From assembly GCA_017470715.1 (NCBI GenBank), contig JAFUYE010000148.1, forward strand, positions 28,609 through 92,608: a stretch of DNA of 64,000 nucleotides, given 5' to 3'. The notes under the pieces were generated by a model that was not told the DNA's origin, searched no databases, and saw nothing but the letters and a program-made list of their open reading frames with translations. A program made the position numbers and the translations under genes. The first letter of the stretch is position 1, and every line of letters starts with the position of its first letter. This document shows, piece by piece, positions 62,532 to 64,000 of this stretch. This stretch comes from Selenomonadaceae bacterium (GTDB taxonomy: Bacteria > Bacillota > Negativicutes > Selenomonadales > Selenomonadaceae).

Positions 62532-62560
62532 GTTCGATATAATTTGCTTGTCGAGTCAAT

Positions 62561-63127
62561 TTACTCCACGTCATTTGGAATGGTTTTAATAAATTTCGCA
62601 GGCACGCCGCCGAACAACGAATTGTCGGGAACATTTTTTGTAACGACCGCGCCCGCCGCAATCACGACGTTATTGCCAATCGTCACGCCGGGCAAAATCG
62701 TTACGTTCGCGCCAATCCACACGTCATCGCCGATTGAAACCGGAGCCGTGACACCGATACTTTTGCGCCTTTTCGCGGGACTTAACGGGTGACCAATTGT
62801 CGTTATCAGAGTATGCGGCGCAATCATGACGTTGTTGCCGATTGTCACGCTCACAATGTCCAAAATCGTCACATTGTAATTGGCAAGGAAGTTGTCACCG
62901 ACATGAATATTTTTGCCGTTGTCGCAATTGAACACGGGCAAGACGACCGGATTTTGTCCCGCACTTCCGAACAATTCACGAATAATTTTTTCCCGCGTCT
63001 CGTAATCGGTAACGTCCGTCACATTGAGTTTTTGGCAAAGTTTCACGGCGGTTAATTTGAGCGCGTCGACTTCGGGGTCGGTGAAACAAAATTCCAAACC
63101 GGCGCGCAATTTTTCAAGTTCAGTCAT
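62561..63127 (-). CDS. Maltose/galactoside O-acetyltransferase family protein
   Basis: This 188-residue hexapeptide-repeat acetyltransferase has an N-terminal Mac-like region (LRAGLEFCFTDPEVDALK) and a beta-helix with the active-site His in ITTIGHPLSPAKR. The C-terminal signature GVTIGNNVVIAAGAVVTK and PDNSLFGGVPAKFIK are clear. It is distinct from the enzyme at 23387-24001. ATG 63127 follows GGAAGGGTG. It is coupled to a small membrane peptide upstream. Confidence 0.92.
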   Translation of the reverse strand: MTELEKLRAGLEFCFTDPEVDALKLTAVKLCQKLNVTDVTDYETREKIIRELFGSAGQNPVVLPVFNCDNGKNIHVGDNFLANYNVTILDIVSVTIGNNVMIAPHTLITTIGHPLSPAKRRKSIGVTAPVSIGDDVWIGANVTILPGVTIGNNVVIAAGAVVTKNVPDNSLFGGVPAKFIKTIPNDVE

Positions 63128-63148
63128 GTAAAACACCCTTCCGACATG

Positions 63149-63250
63149 TCAAGCAGTCATCACTTTGACCAGCATGAACAGACAAAAAATCAAATGAGCC
63201 GCCGCGACGGCGATTATTGCACGAATTCCCCAGCGCATCAATACGTTCAT
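63149..63250 (-). CDS. 33-residue single-span membrane peptide
   Basis: A short frame reads MNVLMRWGIRAIIAV then AAAHLIFCLFMLVKVMTA, with a hydrophobic helix covering about residues 10-30 and positive charges at the N-terminus. GGAGGTG lies eight bases before the ATG, a nearly perfect RBS. It starts just downstream of the rRNA terminator and ends 22 bases before the acetyltransferase start. No homologue is known to me. Confidence 0.6.
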   Translation of the reverse strand: MNVLMRWGIRAIIAVAAAHLIFCLFMLVKVMTA

Positions 63251-63270
63251 GACAAACACCTCCGACAATC

Positions 63271-63306
63271 AAAAAGCCGCGTTCGCAAGAACACGGCTCG
63301 GATTTT
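63271..63306 (-). terminator. Terminator of the rRNA-tRNA operon
   Basis: On the minus strand AGCCGTGTTC pairs with GAACGCGGCT around a four-base loop, followed by TTTTT. Confidence 0.85.
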
Positions 63307-63310
63307 CTTG

Positions 63311-63386
<76 letters not shown>

Positions 63387-63387
63387 G

Positions 63388-63464
63388 TGGGGCGACTCGT
63401 GGGAATCGAACCCACGCATATCGGAGCCACAATCCGACGTGTTAACCACTTCACCAGAGCCGCC
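63388..63464 (-). tRNA. tRNA-His (anticodon GTG)
   Basis: A 77-base tRNA on the minus strand with anticodon loop TTGTGGC. The extra 5' G pairs with C73, the identity element of tRNA-His, and CCA is encoded. Confidence 0.95.
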
Positions 63465-63474
63465 ATTTTCAAAA

Positions 63475-63506
63475 TCAGCCTTGAATCTTTCCAGACCCAA
63501 GGCTGA
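63475..63506 (-). other. Processing hairpin between 5S rRNA and tRNA-His
   Basis: TCAGCCTTG pairs with CAAGGCTGA (9 bp, 14-base loop) just 3' of the 5S gene on the minus strand. No strong T run follows, so an RNA processing signal is more likely than a terminator. Confidence 0.5.
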
Positions 63507-63512
63507 GATTTT

Positions 63513-63629
63513 AACCGGCGAATACCTATCCTCCCGGGGCGTCGCCACCCAAGTACTTTCGGCGTATGAGTGCTTAACTGCTGTGTTCGGAATGGGAACA
63601 GGTGGAACCACTCAGCCATCTTCACCGGA
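63513..63629 (-). rRNA. 5S ribosomal RNA
   Basis: On the minus strand the conserved core CCCATTCCGAACACAG and AGTTAAGC is present. The ends TCCGGTGAA and TTCGCCGG pair to close the molecule. Ends are estimated from that stem. Confidence 0.92.
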
Positions 63630-63719
63630 GACTTTTGAAACTTATCAAAAGCGCAAGGAACTTGATTGAGTTCCCTGAAAATCGCACAGGAGAAACAACA
63701 CATAGGATTGTTGGTTTAA

Positions 63720-64000
63720 GAAAAGCAAACGACTTATTAGTATCGGTCAGCTGAATGCGTTACCGCACTTACACTCCCGACCTATCAACCTTGTAATCTG
63801 CAAGGAGTCTTAAAAGATATCTCATCTTGAGGCAGGTTTCACGCTTAGATGCTTTCAGCGTTTATCCTTTCCGAACGCAGCTACTCAGCTGTGCCGCTGG
63901 CGCGACAACTGATACACCGTAGGTTCGTTCACTCCGGTCCTCTCGTACTAAGAGCAACCCCTCTCAAATATCTGACGCCCGCGATGGATATGGACCGAAC
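63720..64000 (-). rRNA. 23S ribosomal RNA, 3' end (partial)
   Basis: The minus strand carries the conserved 3' end of 23S, including the sarcin-ricin loop (AGTACGAGAGGACC) and its GTTCGGTCC-type downstream helices. The gene continues beyond position 64000. The 3' boundary near 63720 is approximate. Confidence 0.93.

Overview
The window looks like a chromosomal segment of a diderm Firmicute, most likely a member of the Negativicutes (Selenomonadales type). The evidence is a mixture of Firmicute genes (SpoIID/LytB and 3D-domain wall proteins, MutS2, AddA, a TSCPD protein, strong AGGAGG-type ribosome binding sites) with genes of a double-membrane cell (an LPP20/FlgT_N-like exported operon and several lipoproteins). 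The taxonomic call is inference. The sequence has mid-range GC and is studded with A-tract/T-tract palindromes (AAAATTTT and longer), inside genes as well as between them. No phage, IS element or CRISPR array was seen.

Layout. 1-250: 5' part of tsaE (minus). 263-700: gene-free, with a cluster of palindromes that recurs at 21.6 kb. 701-6519: unknown protein, FAD amine-oxidase-like enzyme, multi-TM GT-C-like protein, SpoIID protein and a PheC-like periplasmic binding protein. 6519-13149: queA, tgt, yajC and a 5-formyl-THF cyclo-ligase, with an unusual three-gene cassette (GHKL ATPase, unknown protein, DUF6339-like protein) between queA and tgt. 13.2-14.1 kb: 3D-domain protein behind a consensus promoter and a structured leader. 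14.2-20.9 kb: anaerobic glycerol catabolism, glpABC-glpK-glpF. 20.9-30.3 kb: radical SAM protein, lipoproteins, acetyltransferase, zinc-ribbon membrane protein, NO-stimulated-promoter family protein, a frameshifted fliB and a B12-dependent methionine synthase.

30.3-38.3 kb (minus): operon of a sigma-70 factor, a 1060-residue RecQ-like helicase, sbcD and sbcC. 38.5-41.4 kb: hisD and a methyltransferase containing a G9 tract. 41.6-44.4 kb: kptA, a TSCPD protein and a tandem array of four genes built from one roughly 110-residue Cys-motif domain (five complete copies and one truncated). 44.5-53.2 kb: mutS2, mpg, a YgiT/DUF4258 toxin-antitoxin-like pair downstream of potD, rfbC and addA. 53.3-56.2 kb: a separate HMA protein, a P1B-type metal ATPase and a SpoU rRNA methyltransferase. 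56.4-62.4 kb: six exported proteins in one operon (FlgT_N-like, LPP20, TPR and unknowns). The right end is the 3' part of an rRNA operon on the minus strand (23S-5S-tRNA-His-tRNA-Trp-terminator), followed by a 33-residue membrane peptide and an acetyltransferase.

Best candidates for undescribed biology are the GHKL-ATPase cassette inside the queuosine operon, the tandem Cys-motif array, and the exported-protein operon. Heptameric repeats of the GGAATTA and AAGGGAC types precede several start codons in the window, and one such run is embedded in addA.
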